The translations under genes were made by a program, and so were the position numbers. From Palsa-504 sp963744575 (GTDB lineage Bacteria; Actinomycetota; Actinomycetes; Streptosporangiales; Streptosporangiaceae): DNA of 64,000 bases. Every line of letters starts with the position of its first letter. The first letter of the stretch is position 1. The notes under the pieces are model-generated. The model was not told where the DNA came from, made no database searches, and was given only the letters and a program-made list of their open reading frames with translations. Shown here in pieces: positions 37,202-46,261 of this stretch. Location: NCBI GenBank assembly GCA_963744575.1, contig CAVUUF010000011.1:38808-102807 (forward strand). Direction: 5' to 3'.

Positions 37202-38082
37202 GCAGCCTGCGGTACTCCGAGTCGATCGTCATCGGCCGCTCGCCGGAAGCCCTCTATGACATGGTCTCCGACGTGACCCGGATGGGGGAGTGGAGCCCGG
37301 TCTGCAAGGCCTGCTGGTGGGACGAGGGCAACGGGCCGCGACCGGGGGCCTGGTTCACCGGCCGTAATGAACTGCCCGAACGGACCTGGGAGACCCGCTC
37401 TCAGGTCGTGGTGGCGGACCGCGGCCGGGAGTTCGCCTTCGTGGTCGGCGGCGCATGGGTGCGGTGGAGCTACGCGTTCGCCGTCGAGGACGGGGGGACC
37501 CGGGTCACCGAGTCCTGGGAGTTCCTGCCCGACGGCCTCACCAGGTTCCACGACCGATTCGGCGATGACGCCGAGGCCCAGATCGCGAACCGCGCCGAGG
37601 CCGCGCACCGTGGCATCCCGGTCACCCTGGCCGCGCTTAAGCAGGCCGCCGAAGCGGGAATGGGGGCACGATCGCGCCGGGCCCGGCTCTCGGACGTACC
37701 CGACCTGGCCATGCGCATGCCCCACGTCACGGTGATCCGCGGACCCCGCGGCAACCCGGTCTATCAGGTCGGCGGCAAGTCCTTCGTGTTCTTCCGCACC
37801 CCCCGCCCCAACGCCGTCGATCCCGCCACCGGCGAGCGCTATCCGGACGTGATCGTGTTCTGGGTGCCGTCCGAGTCCGACAAGCAGGCGCTGGTCCAGG
37901 ACCAGGCCTCGCCGTTCTTCACCACCCCGCACTTCGACGGGCACCTGTCGGTGCTGGTCCGGGGGAGCCGGGTCGGCGAGCTCACGGTGGCGGAACTGGC
38001 CGAGGTCATCCAGGACGCCTGGCTCTCCCGGGCTTCGCACGCCAGGGCCGCGGCCTGGCTCCAGGCGAACGGCGGCCGCTAG
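37198..38082 (+). CDS. SRPBCC domain - MmcQ/YjbR-like domain fusion
   Basis: A 294-residue two-domain protein. Residues 1-~150 form an SRPBCC (START-like) hydrophobic-ligand domain: YSESIVIGRSPEALYDMVSDVTRMGEWSPVC and ending EAAHRGIPVTLAALKQAAE. Residues ~162-294 resemble the MmcQ/YjbR family: DLAMRMPHVTVIRGPRGNPVYQVGGKSFVFF, FFTTPHFDGHLSVLVRG, LAEVIQDAWLSRAS. Both parts lack obvious catalysis. ATGA overlap with the thiolase places it in the acyl-CoA operon, so it may bind the operon's substrate. The two halves are each common in actinobacteria; I do not know this fusion as a characterised protein. Confidence 0.82.
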
Positions 38083-38120
38083 AGAGCCGCCGCGGCCCGA
38101 GCGTATGCGTGCCTGATCCG

Positions 38121-38594
38121 TCAGCCATTCATCTGGTTGTTGCCGTGGGCCAGGAAGTTGGCCAGCGCGGCCTGGGTGGCGGCGTTCATCTGCCCCGTCT
38201 GCGGCAGGTGCGCGTCACGCTGGAGGTACTTGATCGCCTGGATCGTCTGGGGCCCCATGATGCCATCGTCCGGGCCCTCGTAGTAGTTCAGCTGACCCAG
38301 CTCCTGCTGCAGCTTTACCACTGCGGCCGAGGGATGGGCCGGGTTGGTGGGCTGGACCGGTGTGGTCGGCTGGGCCGGGGCGGACGTCGAGGTCGGCGTG
38401 CCGCTGGTGGTCGGCGCCTGGCTGGAATGCGACTGCGACAGGGCCACCGCCAGCGCAACGATGGCCACCGCCATCACCGCGCCGATCACCACGCTCCAGA
38501 TGCGGAACCGGGACGGGCCGCTGCCCCGCTGGTGGGGGGCCTGCTGGTAGGGGGCCTGCTGGTTCTGGGTGTAGTAGGACTGGGTGCTGCTCAT
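38121..38594 (-). CDS. Membrane-anchored peptidoglycan-binding domain protein
   Basis: A 157-residue protein. A cytoplasmic Gln-rich N-terminus (~30 residues) is followed by one TM helix (WSVVIGAVMAVAIVALAVALS, ~33-53), a Ser/Thr/Pro-rich linker, and a PG_binding_1-type domain (VVKLQQELGQLNYYEGPDDGIMGPQTIQAIKYLQRDAHLPQTGQMNAATQAALANFL). Probably anchors to or senses cell wall; there is no catalytic domain. ATG at 38594. Divergent from the cyclase gene; no operon partner seen. Confidence 0.85.
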   Translation of the reverse strand: MSSTQSYYTQNQQAPYQQAPHQRGSGPSRFRIWSVVIGAVMAVAIVALAVALSQSHSSQAPTTSGTPTSTSAPAQPTTPVQPTNPAHPSAAVVKLQQELGQLNYYEGPDDGIMGPQTIQAIKYLQRDAHLPQTGQMNAATQAALANFLAHGNNQMNG

Positions 38595-38910
38595 CGCGGG
38601 TTTCTCCTTATCTCAACTCAGTTGGTCCGCTTGGATGAATCCACTGTCGCTAGAGCCGAGAGCAAAATCCCTAGAGAAACTCCCTAGTTCCCTTCCCCAG
38701 GAGCCAGCACCGGACCATGCCGTTCCGGTACGGAGCGCGGCCCGCCGGTCGAGGATGAACAGGACTGCGGTGATCGCCGAGGTCATGAACAGCACCGCGG
38801 TCTGCGCGGCGCGGGACGCCAGGCTGGCCGGCTACGTCAGAACCCTGGCGAAGCTCGGGCAGAATCGGCACTACCACGAAGCCGTGGGAGCCGTAAGGGA
38901 AAGGTGCGCG
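38595..38910. other. Divergent intergenic region
   Basis: It holds the promoters for the peptidoglycan-binding protein (minus) and cyclase gene (plus). Near 38668-38690 there are two CCCTAG boxes about 15 bp apart. I see no gene. Confidence 0.3.
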
Positions 38911-39867
38911 ATGACTGAACTGCCGGACTACGCCGACCTGCCGCCCGCCCCGTACGGCGGCCGCTCGGCGTGGGGCCTGTTCGGCACCGAGGACAACCTC
39001 GGCCTGGTCAACCTGATGACGCCGCAGCGGATCGCCGCGGCGGCCCGGCTGGTCCGGCGGGGCCAGGTCTTCTGCCTGGACATGCCGCTGGGCAGCATCT
39101 CCCCGGCGCTGGCGACGTTCCGCGGGGCGCCCCGCCATCAGATCGTGCATCAGCCCGGCTCGGCCGGCTTCGACGACGTCTACGACAACTTCTACCCGCA
39201 GGCTTCCAGCCAGTGGGATTCGCTGGCCCACATCGGCTACGCACCGGACCAGATGTATAACGGCGCCACCGAGCAGGAGGTGCTGGCGGGCACGCGCAAC
39301 ACCATCGACTACTGGGCCCGGCACGGCCTGGCCGGCCGCGCGGTCCTGCTGGACGTCGAGCGGGCGATGCGGGACGCCGGATGGCCCTACGATCCCGGCA
39401 GCAGTTCCGCGATCGGCGTGGCCGACCTGGAACTGGCCCGGCGCCAGGCCGCCGTCGAGTTCGCGCCCGGCGACATCATCCTGCTGCACACCGGATTCGC
39501 CGCCTGGTACGTCACGCAGCCCAGCCAGGTGAAAAACCGGCTGCACGGCAACGTGGCCGCGCCCGGCGTCGAGCACAGCGAGGCGGTCTGCGAGTACCTG
39601 TGGAACAGCCACGCGGCGGCCATCGCCTCGGACACCTTCGGGGTCGAGGTCTTCCCGGCCGACCGCAGCCCGGAGGCGCACCCGTTCGGCTTCCTGCACC
39701 ACATGCTCATCGGCCAGTTCGGCATGGCCCTGGGCGAGCTGTGGTGGCTCAGCGACCTGGCCCGCGACTGCGCAGCCGATGGCGTCTACGAGATGTTCCT
39801 CGTCAGCGCGCCACTGAACGCGCCGGGCGGGATCGGCTCACCCGCCAACGCCGTCGCCATCAAGTAG
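38911..39867 (+). CDS. Cyclase family protein (kynurenine-formamidase-like hydrolase)
   Basis: A 318-residue metal-dependent cyclase-family hydrolase. The family motif appears as QWDSLAHIGYAPDQMYNGATE, where the metal-binding Asp-x-x-x-His is kept; GDIILLHTGFAAWY and AIASDTFGVEVFPAD are further core segments, and the conserved histidine-rich HPFGFLHHMLI follows. Members hydrolyse formyl-, lactone or cyclic substrates; the exact reaction is unknown. ATG at 38911 follows AAGGGAAAGG; the longer frame from 38584 is not supported. It stands alone. Confidence 0.87.
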   Translation: MTELPDYADLPPAPYGGRSAWGLFGTEDNLGLVNLMTPQRIAAAARLVRRGQVFCLDMPLGSISPALATFRGAPRHQIVHQPGSAGFDDVYDNFYPQASSQWDSLAHIGYAPDQMYNGATEQEVLAGTRNTIDYWARHGLAGRAVLLDVERAMRDAGWPYDPGSSSAIGVADLELARRQAAVEFAPGDIILLHTGFAAWYVTQPSQVKNRLHGNVAAPGVEHSEAVCEYLWNSHAAAIASDTFGVEVFPADRSPEAHPFGFLHHMLIGQFGMALGELWWLSDLARDCAADGVYEMFLVSAPLNAPGGIGSPANAVAIK

Positions 39868-39882
39868 GGGCGACGCGGGGCC

Positions 39883-40983
39883 TCAGCCGCTGCGGCGGTC
39901 GGCGAAGCTGACCTCGATGTCGAGGCCGCCTTCGGGGCGGGCGGTAGCGGTGAGGGTGGCACCGTGCGCGCCGGCGATGGCGCGGACGATGGCCAGGCCG
40001 AGCCCGTGCCCGCCGTCGTAGCCGGTCCGCTCGCGGCCGAGCCGCTGGAACGGCTGGAAGAGCCGGTCCACCTCATCGGGCGGGACCGGCTGGCCGGTGT
40101 TGCGGACCGATATGACCGCCCGACCGCCGTCGGCCTTGGTGGCGACCTCGACCCGGCCCCCGGTACCTCCGGCCAGGTTGTGCCGCAGGCCGTTGTCCAC
40201 GAGGTTAGCCACCAGGCTCTCGGCCAGGCTGGGGTCGCCGGTCGCCGGAGCCGCCCCCAGGTCCACGTCGATGCGGACGCCGCGGCGTTCGGCTTCCTGC
40301 GCGCGGTCCGCGATCACCTTCCCGGCGACTTCGGCCAGGTCGAAAGGGTCCCAGCGGTCCACGCCGCGCTCGCTGCAGGCCAGCGTGAGCAGCGCGTCGA
40401 TCAGGCGCTCCTGCTGCTCGCCGAGTACCAGTACCTCCTCGCAGGTCGAGCGCAGCGTCCTTGTGTCGGCGTCCGGATCGGCCAGCGCCACCTGGATCAG
40501 GGCCCGCTCCGCGGTGAGCGGGGTACGCAGCTCGTGCGACGCGTTGGCCACGAACCGCCGCTGCAACTCGAACGACGCCTCCAGCCGCCCGAACAAGCCG
40601 TCGAGCGTCTTCCCGAGATCGGCGAACTCGTCGTCGCGGCGGCCGAGCGGCACTCGCCGGTCCAGGTTGCTGACGGAGATGTCCCGGGCGGTGGCGGTGA
40701 TCGTGCGCAGCGGCCGCAGGAACCGGTCGGCGATCCACCAGCCGACCCCGGCAGACGCCACGACCAGGCCGGCCACGCTGGCGGCCGCGCGGATCACCTG
40801 CCCGCGGGAGCTGGCCTCGATCTGGGTGATGGTGGCCGCGCTGGCCCCCTCCGGGATCGACTGCTTGACCGTGAGGACCGGCACCAGCAGCACGGCCACG
40901 CCGCAGGCGAAGAAAAACCCGGCGTACAGCAGGGTGAGTTGCAGCCGCAGCGTCTGCCGCGGCACGCGGAGGAAACGGCGCAT
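39883..40983 (-). CDS. Sensor histidine kinase
   Basis: A 366-residue membrane kinase. TM1 (LLYAGFFFACGVAVLLVPV, ~15-33), a short extracytoplasmic loop, TM2 (VIRAAASVAGLVVASAGVGWW), HAMP (RFLRPLRTITATARDIS), H-box with H150 in ANASHELRTPLT, and an ATPase domain with N-box NLVDNGLRHN and GHGLGLAIV. It phosphorylates the response regulator encoded just upstream; the regulator's stop overlaps its start region (GTG 40986 or ATG 40983). Its signal is unknown but a role in ABC-exporter induction is likely from the shared divergent promoter. Confidence 0.93.
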   Translation of the reverse strand: MRRFLRVPRQTLRLQLTLLYAGFFFACGVAVLLVPVLTVKQSIPEGASAATITQIEASSRGQVIRAAASVAGLVVASAGVGWWIADRFLRPLRTITATARDISVSNLDRRVPLGRRDDEFADLGKTLDGLFGRLEASFELQRRFVANASHELRTPLTAERALIQVALADPDADTRTLRSTCEEVLVLGEQQERLIDALLTLACSERGVDRWDPFDLAEVAGKVIADRAQEAERRGVRIDVDLGAAPATGDPSLAESLVANLVDNGLRHNLAGGTGGRVEVATKADGGRAVISVRNTGQPVPPDEVDRLFQPFQRLGRERTGYDGGHGLGLAIVRAIAGAHGATLTATARPEGGLDIEVSFADRRSG

Positions 40984-41645
40984 CACGCGCCTCCGATCTG
41001 GTATCCGCCTTCGCGGACGGTGCGGACGACGGGTGGCTCGCCGAGTTTGGCCCGGAGCCGGCGCATCGTCGTCTTGACCGTGGTGGTGAAGGGGTCGGCG
41101 GCCTCGTCCCAGACCCGCTCGAGCAGTTCCTCGGCGGAGACCGCCCGGCCGGCCGAGGCGAGCAGGTACTCGAGCACCGCGAACTCCTTCGGGCTGAGCT
41201 CGAGCCGCCGCCCGGCCCGGAACGCCACCCGGCCGCCGGGGTCGAGGCTGATGTCGCCGAATTCCAGGGTGGGCGGCAGCGGCGTCGCGCTGCGGCGGCC
41301 CAGGGCGCGGATACGGGCCACGAGCTCGGCGAAGTCGAACGGCTTGGGCAGGTAGTCATCAGCGCCGAGCCCCAGGCCATGCACCCGCGCCGCCACCGTG
41401 CTGGCCGCGGTCAGCATCAAGATCCGGGTCTCGGACCGCTGCGACGCGAGCCGCCGGCAGATCTCGTCGCCGTGCGTCCCCGGCACGTCCCGGTCGAGCA
41501 CCAGCACGTCGTAGCGGGTCACGGCCAGGCGGGCGAGCGCGTCGTCCCCGTCCAGGACGACGTCCACCGCCATGCCCTCCCGGCGCAGCCCGGTCCCGAC
41601 CGCCCGGGCCAGGACCTCGTGATCTTCCACGACCAGCACTCTCAT
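40983..41645 (-). CDS. OmpR-family response regulator
   Basis: A 220-residue regulator. Receiver: acidic pair in VVEDHE, phospho-acceptor D51 in VLDRDVPG, switch threonine in LMLTA, lysine in LPKPFDF. The C-terminal winged-helix domain (FGDISLDPGGRVAFRAGRRLELSPKEFAVLEYLLAS ... DPFTTTVKTTMRRLRAKLGEPPVV) is of the OmpR/PhoB type and usually binds direct repeats. ATG at 41645 (MRVLVVEDHE) is chosen. It sits 88 bp from the divergent ABC gene, with a 41-bp palindrome between, which is probably its binding site. Confidence 0.94.
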   Translation of the reverse strand: MRVLVVEDHEVLARAVGTGLRREGMAVDVVLDGDDALARLAVTRYDVLVLDRDVPGTHGDEICRRLASQRSETRILMLTAASTVAARVHGLGLGADDYLPKPFDFAELVARIRALGRRSATPLPPTLEFGDISLDPGGRVAFRAGRRLELSPKEFAVLEYLLASAGRAVSAEELLERVWDEAADPFTTTVKTTMRRLRAKLGEPPVVRTVREGGYQIGGA

Positions 41646-41668
41646 GACTCCAACCATGCCAGGCGCCG

Positions 41669-41709
41669 GGTGTCAGCCGGGTGTCCGCGGCGGACACCGG
41701 GCTGACACC
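41669..41709. promoter_or_regulatory. 41-bp near-perfect palindromic operator with four GTGTC half-sites
   Basis: Arms 41669-41688 and 41690-41709 are reverse complements with one mismatch around a single central base (41689). Each arm holds two GTGTC/GACAC half-sites exactly 11 bp apart (41670, 41681; 41693, 41704), the spacing expected for tandem OmpR-family binding. It lies between the response regulator and ABC transporter starts, so it likely controls both directions. Confidence 0.72.
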
Positions 41710-41732
41710 GCCGGTGGCGTACAACCTCAGCC

Positions 41733-42647
41733 ATGGAAGCCATGATCGAAGTAAACGGCCTGCGGAAGCGGTTCGGGCCGGTGCTGGCGCTTGACCGGGT
41801 ATCGTTCACCGTCCCGGCCGGGCAGGTCACCGGGTTCGTCGGGCCGAACGGGGCGGGCAAATCGACCACCATGCGGATCGTCCTGGGCCTGGACGCCGCC
41901 GACGCCGGCGCCGCGCTGGTCGGCGGCCGGCCCTACCGAAGCCTGCCACGCCCGCTGACCACGGTCGGGTCGCTGCTGGACGCGAGCGCGCTGCAGCCGG
42001 GCCGCACCGGCCGCAACCACCTGCTGTGGCTGGCCCGTTCTCAGGGGCTGCCCGCGCGGCGGGTGGACCAGGTGCTCGACCTGGCCGGGCTGCCGACCGC
42101 GGCCCGGCGCCGGGCGGGCGGGTACTCGCTGGGCATGCGGCAGCGGCTGGGCATCGCGGCCGCGCTGCTCGGCGACCCGCCGGCGCTGATGCTGGACGAG
42201 CCGTTCAACGGGATGGACCCCGAGGGCATCATCTGGATGCGCGGCCTGCTGCGGTCGCTGGCCGCCGAGGGCCGCGCCGTGCTGGTCTCCAGCCACCTGA
42301 TGAGCGAGTTGCAGGATGCCGCCGACCACCTGGTGATCGTCGGCCGCGGCCGGGTCATCGCCGACAGCAGCACCGCTGACCTGCTGGCGGCCGCGTCGGG
42401 CGAGCGGGTCATGCTGCGCACGGCCGCACCGGACCAGGCGACGAAGGTGCTGGCCGCCGCGGGCGGTACCGTCGCCGGCACCGCGCCCGGCGTGCTCACC
42501 ATCTCGGATATTTCCTCCGAACGGGCGGTGGTGCTGCTGACCCGGCACGCGATCCCGTTCACCGAGGTAAGCGCCCACCGGGCCACCCTGGAAGAGGCCT
42601 ACCTGCGGCTCACCGGCGACGCGGCTGAGTTCCGGAGCGCGCGATGA
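41733..42647 (+). CDS. ABC transporter ATP-binding protein
   Basis: A 304-residue ABC ATPase. Walker A GPNGAGKST (37-45), signature YSLGMRQRL (~131-139), Walker B LMLDEPFNGMD with D155-E156, switch histidine in SSHLMSE. The C-terminal ~85 residues are the extension common in exporter ATPases of the bacitracin/antibiotic-resistance type. ATG at 41733 or in-frame ATG at 41742. Overlaps the first permease by ATGA. Together with two permeases and the divergent two-component system it forms a BceAB-like regulatory arrangement, though the permeases are of the ABC-2 type. Confidence 0.94.
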   Translation: MEAMIEVNGLRKRFGPVLALDRVSFTVPAGQVTGFVGPNGAGKSTTMRIVLGLDAADAGAALVGGRPYRSLPRPLTTVGSLLDASALQPGRTGRNHLLWLARSQGLPARRVDQVLDLAGLPTAARRRAGGYSLGMRQRLGIAAALLGDPPALMLDEPFNGMDPEGIIWMRGLLRSLAAEGRAVLVSSHLMSELQDAADHLVIVGRGRVIADSSTADLLAAASGERVMLRTAAPDQATKVLAAAGGTVAGTAPGVLTISDISSERAVVLLTRHAIPFTEVSAHRATLEEAYLRLTGDAAEFRSAR

Positions 42648-44170
42648 CCGGCGCCGATGGCTTCGCGCGGCTGCTGCACGCCGAATGGACCAAATTCCGC
42701 ACCATCCGCGGCTGGGTCATCGCCCTGGTCATCGCGGCGCTGCTGGTCGCCGGGTTGGGGATATGGGCCGCCTCGGGCGGCCAGTCGTGCGGGACGATGC
42801 TGCCGGGCGGCCAGATCGTCGCGCAGAGCTGCGCCGGTCCGCCGCTCGGCCCGGGGGGCGAGGCCGTGACCGACAGCTTCTATTTCGTGCGCCAGCGGCT
42901 GCGCGGCGACGGCAGCATCACCGTGCGGGTGACCGCGTTGGCCGGGGGGACCCCGGCGGATAACCAGAGCGGCCCGTTCACGGCGGGCCTGCAGCCGTGG
43001 GCCAAGGCCGGGATCATCGTCGCCACGAGCCTGCGGCCGGGGTCGGCGTACGCGGCGATGATGGTCACCGGCAGCCACGGGGTGCGGATGCAGGACGATT
43101 ACACCGGGGACGTGGCCGGCCTCGGCGGCGCGGTGTCGGCAGCGTCCCCGCGCTGGCTGCGGCTCGTTCGGTCTGGCGACAAGCTGACCGGCTATGACTC
43201 CGCCGACGGCACGCACTGGACCCGGGTGGGCGCCGCCCGCCTGGCCGGGCCGCCGTCCGCGGTGCCGGCCGGGCTGTTCGTCACCTCGCCGGATTCGGTG
43301 ACGGCCGAGAGCAGCAGCTCCACCCTGGCCACCGCGGTCTTCGACCACGTCGCCTTGTCCGGTGCCGGATCGCACGGCGCCTGGAGCGGCGGCCCGGTCG
43401 GCGCGGCCGGCCTGCCGAGCGACGCGGCGGGCGGCCGGTTCGGTCAGGCCGGCGGCCAGTTCACGGTGAGCGGGGCCGGCGACATCGCGCCCGCCGTGGC
43501 CAATTCCTCCTGGAGCAGCAAGCCCGCCGACCACGCCCTCACCGGAGCGTTCGCCGGATTGATCGTGGTGATCGTGGTGGGGACGATGTTCATGACCGCC
43601 GAGTACCGGCGGGGCCTGATCCGCACCACGTTTGCCGCCAGCCCGCGACGCGGCCGGGTGCTGGCGGCCAAGGCGGTGGTGACCGGCTCGGTCACCTTCG
43701 CGGCCGCACTGCCGGGCGCCGCGGTCGCGGTCCTGCTCGGCCCGCGCCTGATGCGCGCCACCGGCGCCTACGTGTTCCCGGCCGGCGTGCTCACCGAGGT
43801 GCGGGCGGTGGCCGGGACGGCGGCGCTGTTCGGCGTGGCCGCCGTCCTCGCCCTGGCCCTGGGCGCGATGCTGCGGCACGGCGCGGGGCCGGTCACCATC
43901 GCCATCGCGGTGATCGTCCTGCCGTACTTCTTCGCGGGCCCGCTGGCCCTCCTGCCGCCCGGCGCCGCGGACTGGCTGCTGCGGGTCACGCCGGCCGCCG
44001 GGTTCGCCATCCAGGGGATCATGCCGCAGTACTCCCAGGTCAGCAACGCCTACACGGCGCAGTACGGCTACTACCCCCTGTCCCCGTGGGCCGGGTTCGC
44101 GGTGCTCTGCGCCTGGACCGCGGCGGCGCTCCTGGCCGCCGGGTACCTGCTCCGCCGGAGGGACGCTTGA
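42644..44170 (+). CDS. ABC-2-type permease with large extracytoplasmic lectin-like domain
   Basis: A 508-residue permease. TM1 (~24-42), then a long extracytoplasmic insert (~45-275) of beta-sandwich (DUF1349/concanavalin-like) character: FYFVRQRLRGDGSITVRVTAL, WAKAGIIVATSLRPGSAYAAMMVTGSHGVRMQDDYT, SPRWLRLVRSGDKLTGYDSADGTHWTRVGAARL. Five or more TM helices follow from ~305. The insert may bind an extracellular ligand or the transported molecule. It overlaps its neighbours (ATGA upstream, TTGA downstream), so it is translated with them. Confidence 0.85.
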   Translation: MTGADGFARLLHAEWTKFRTIRGWVIALVIAALLVAGLGIWAASGGQSCGTMLPGGQIVAQSCAGPPLGPGGEAVTDSFYFVRQRLRGDGSITVRVTALAGGTPADNQSGPFTAGLQPWAKAGIIVATSLRPGSAYAAMMVTGSHGVRMQDDYTGDVAGLGGAVSAASPRWLRLVRSGDKLTGYDSADGTHWTRVGAARLAGPPSAVPAGLFVTSPDSVTAESSSSTLATAVFDHVALSGAGSHGAWSGGPVGAAGLPSDAAGGRFGQAGGQFTVSGAGDIAPAVANSSWSSKPADHALTGAFAGLIVVIVVGTMFMTAEYRRGLIRTTFAASPRRGRVLAAKAVVTGSVTFAAALPGAAVAVLLGPRLMRATGAYVFPAGVLTEVRAVAGTAALFGVAAVLALALGAMLRHGAGPVTIAIAVIVLPYFFAGPLALLPPGAADWLLRVTPAAGFAIQGIMPQYSQVSNAYTAQYGYYPLSPWAGFAVLCAWTAAALLAAGYLLRRRDA

Positions 44171-44982
44171 ACTCCGCTGACCCTGCGCGCCTCCGGCGCG
44201 CGAATGGCCTGACGCTGCGCGCGGAGTGGACCAAGCTGCGCACCGTGGCCAGCACCGGCTGGCTGCTGGCCGGCGTCGTGGTGGTCACCGTGGCGGTGAG
44301 CGCCGCGGTGGACGCGGCCGGCATCTGCACCTCCTCGGCCGGCTGCCATCCGGACGTCACCAGGCTCACCCTCACCGGGACCGACGCCGGCCAGGCGCTG
44401 GTGGCCATCGTGGCCGTGCTCACGGTCACCGCCGAATACGGCACCGGCATGATCCGGACCACGCTGGCCGCGATGCCGCGCCGGGCCACCGTGCTGACTG
44501 CCAAGGCCGCCGTGGTCACCGGGCTGACGCTGGCCGCCGGGGTGATCGCCGTCGTCGGTTCGGTGCTGGCCGGGCGGCTGATCCTGCCCGGCCACGGGCT
44601 CACCCCCGCGCACGGCTACCCGGCGCTGACCCTGGCCGGCGGCCCCGTGCTGCGCGCCGCCGCCGGGACGGTGCTCTACCTGGCCCTGATCGCGCTGCTC
44701 AGCCTGGGCGTGGCCACCGCGGTGCGGGACTCCGCGGCGGCCATCGGGGTGGTCCTCGGCCTGCTGTACATCTTCCCGATCCTCGGCCAGGTGGTCAGCA
44801 ACCCGGGCTGGCAGCGGCACCTCCAGCAACTCGGGCCGATGACCGCCGGGATGGAGATCCAGGCCAGTACCGGCCTGAGTCACCTCCCCATCGGCCCGTG
44901 GGCGGGCCTGGGCGTGCTCGCGGCGTGGGCCGCCGTAGCGCTCCTAGCCGGCGGCTTCCTCCTGTGCCGCCGCGACGCCTGA
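44167..44982 (+). CDS. ABC-2-type permease
   Basis: A 271-residue permease with six predicted TM helices and no large insert: LRAEWTKLRTVASTGWLLAGVVVVTVAVSAA, the TAEYGTGMIRTTLAAMPRR coupling segment also seen in the preceding permease (TAEYRRGLIRTTFAASPRR), and AAWAAVALLAGGFLLCRRDA. It likely pairs with the larger permease and the ATPase to form an exporter. The start is TTG at 44167, overlapping the previous stop (TTGA). Confidence 0.87.
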   Translation: MNSADPARLRRANGLTLRAEWTKLRTVASTGWLLAGVVVVTVAVSAAVDAAGICTSSAGCHPDVTRLTLTGTDAGQALVAIVAVLTVTAEYGTGMIRTTLAAMPRRATVLTAKAAVVTGLTLAAGVIAVVGSVLAGRLILPGHGLTPAHGYPALTLAGGPVLRAAAGTVLYLALIALLSLGVATAVRDSAAAIGVVLGLLYIFPILGQVVSNPGWQRHLQQLGPMTAGMEIQASTGLSHLPIGPWAGLGVLAAWAAVALLAGGFLLCRRDA

Positions 44983-45055
44983 CGCCTCGCCTGCCCCGCC
45001 CGCCTCGCCTCGCCGGTAAACCCGGCATCCGGACCGCGGCTGCTATCGTCGCAAG

Positions 45056-46162
45056 GTGACGGCGGACGCGGTTAACCGTGGTGATCCCGAGATCGTGCAG
45101 CTGGGCTCGGTCCCCGGGTTCGTGGTGTTCGACCTGCCGGGCGCGCCGGTGTCGGCGGGGGGGACGCGGCTGGCGCCGGACGTCAGCCTCGCCGAGGTGG
45201 CACTGCTGGCGCGGGCGATGACCTACAAGTTCGCCGTGCTGGGGGCGCAGGTCGGCGGGGCCAAGGCAGGCGTGCGCGGGGATCCGGCGGATCGCGCGGG
45301 CAAGGCCGCCCTGATGGCCCGGTTCTGCGCGGAGGTCCGTCCGCTGGCCGATGAGGGCCGGTTCCTGACCGGCCCGGACATGGGCACGGCCGAGGAGGAT
45401 TTCGCGCCGTTGCGCGAGCGCCGGGCCGCGCCGCCGGCGGTCCGCTCGGTGGTGGGCGGCGCGCCGTTCGAGGATGTGCTGACCGGGTTCGGCGTGGCGG
45501 TCGCCGCCGAGGCGGCGCTCAGCGCTCGCTGGGGCTGGGGCTGGGAAGGCCGTTCGGTGGCCATCGAGGGGTTTGGCAAGGTGGGCGGCGGCGTGGCGCG
45601 TGAGGTCACCCGCCGCGGCGGCCGGGTGGTCGCCGTGTCCACCGTGGCCGGGTGCATCGCCGACCCGGCCGGGCTGGACGTGGAGTTGCTGCTCGCGCTG
45701 CGCCGTACGCACGGCGACGCCTGCGTCGCCCGGTACGGCCTGCCGGCGGAGCCGCCAGGTCACCTGTTCACCGCGGTGGCGGCCGATGTCGTGGTGCCCG
45801 GGACCCGGCCGGGAGTCATCGGCACGGAGGTCGCCGGATCGCTGCCGCCCGGTGTCCTGGTCATCGCCCCAGCCGCGAACGCCCCGTACACCGGGCCAGG
45901 AGCGGAGGTGCTGGCCGGGCGCGGCATCGTGGCGCTGCCCGACTTCGTCTGCAACGCGGGCGCGGTGATCGGCTACCGTTCGGCGCCGACCGCGACCCCG
46001 GCTGCGGTCCTGGCCGACGTCGAAGCCAGGATCACCGAGCTCATCCGCGAGGCGATGAGTAATCCGGGCGGCCCGCTCGCGGGGGCATGCGAGCGGGCCG
46101 GCGGGTTCCTGCGCGGCTGGTGGGGCGAGCCGCCCCGCCCGCCGTTCGCCCTCCCGGAATGA
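45056..46162 (+). CDS. Glu/Leu/Phe/Val-type amino acid dehydrogenase
   Basis: A 368-residue NAD(P)-dependent amino acid dehydrogenase. The N-terminal domain holds the catalytic-lysine segment MTYKFAVLGAQVGGAKAGVRGDP and the LTGPDMGTAEEDF aspartate; the C-terminal Rossmann domain has GFGKVGGGVAREVTRRGG; DFVCNAGAVIGYRS near the end is typical. It interconverts an amino acid and 2-oxo acid plus ammonia. Length is close to leucine/phenylalanine dehydrogenases, but substrate residues were not assigned. GTG at 45056. Confidence 0.88.
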   Translation: MTADAVNRGDPEIVQLGSVPGFVVFDLPGAPVSAGGTRLAPDVSLAEVALLARAMTYKFAVLGAQVGGAKAGVRGDPADRAGKAALMARFCAEVRPLADEGRFLTGPDMGTAEEDFAPLRERRAAPPAVRSVVGGAPFEDVLTGFGVAVAAEAALSARWGWGWEGRSVAIEGFGKVGGGVAREVTRRGGRVVAVSTVAGCIADPAGLDVELLLALRRTHGDACVARYGLPAEPPGHLFTAVAADVVVPGTRPGVIGTEVAGSLPPGVLVIAPAANAPYTGPGAEVLAGRGIVALPDFVCNAGAVIGYRSAPTATPAAVLADVEARITELIREAMSNPGGPLAGACERAGGFLRGWWGEPPRPPFALPE

Positions 46163-46261
46163 ACGCCAGCCGGAGATGCGCATCACATTGCCTGGCTGTC
46201 ACAGATGACCCGGCCGATCCGTCAGTGGGGTGTAACCCTCAGGACCGGCAAGGAGATCACC

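Noticed and set aside
41669..41709. Palindrome as a transcription terminator
   Set aside because: It lies between divergent starts, not after a gene, so an operator is more sensible.
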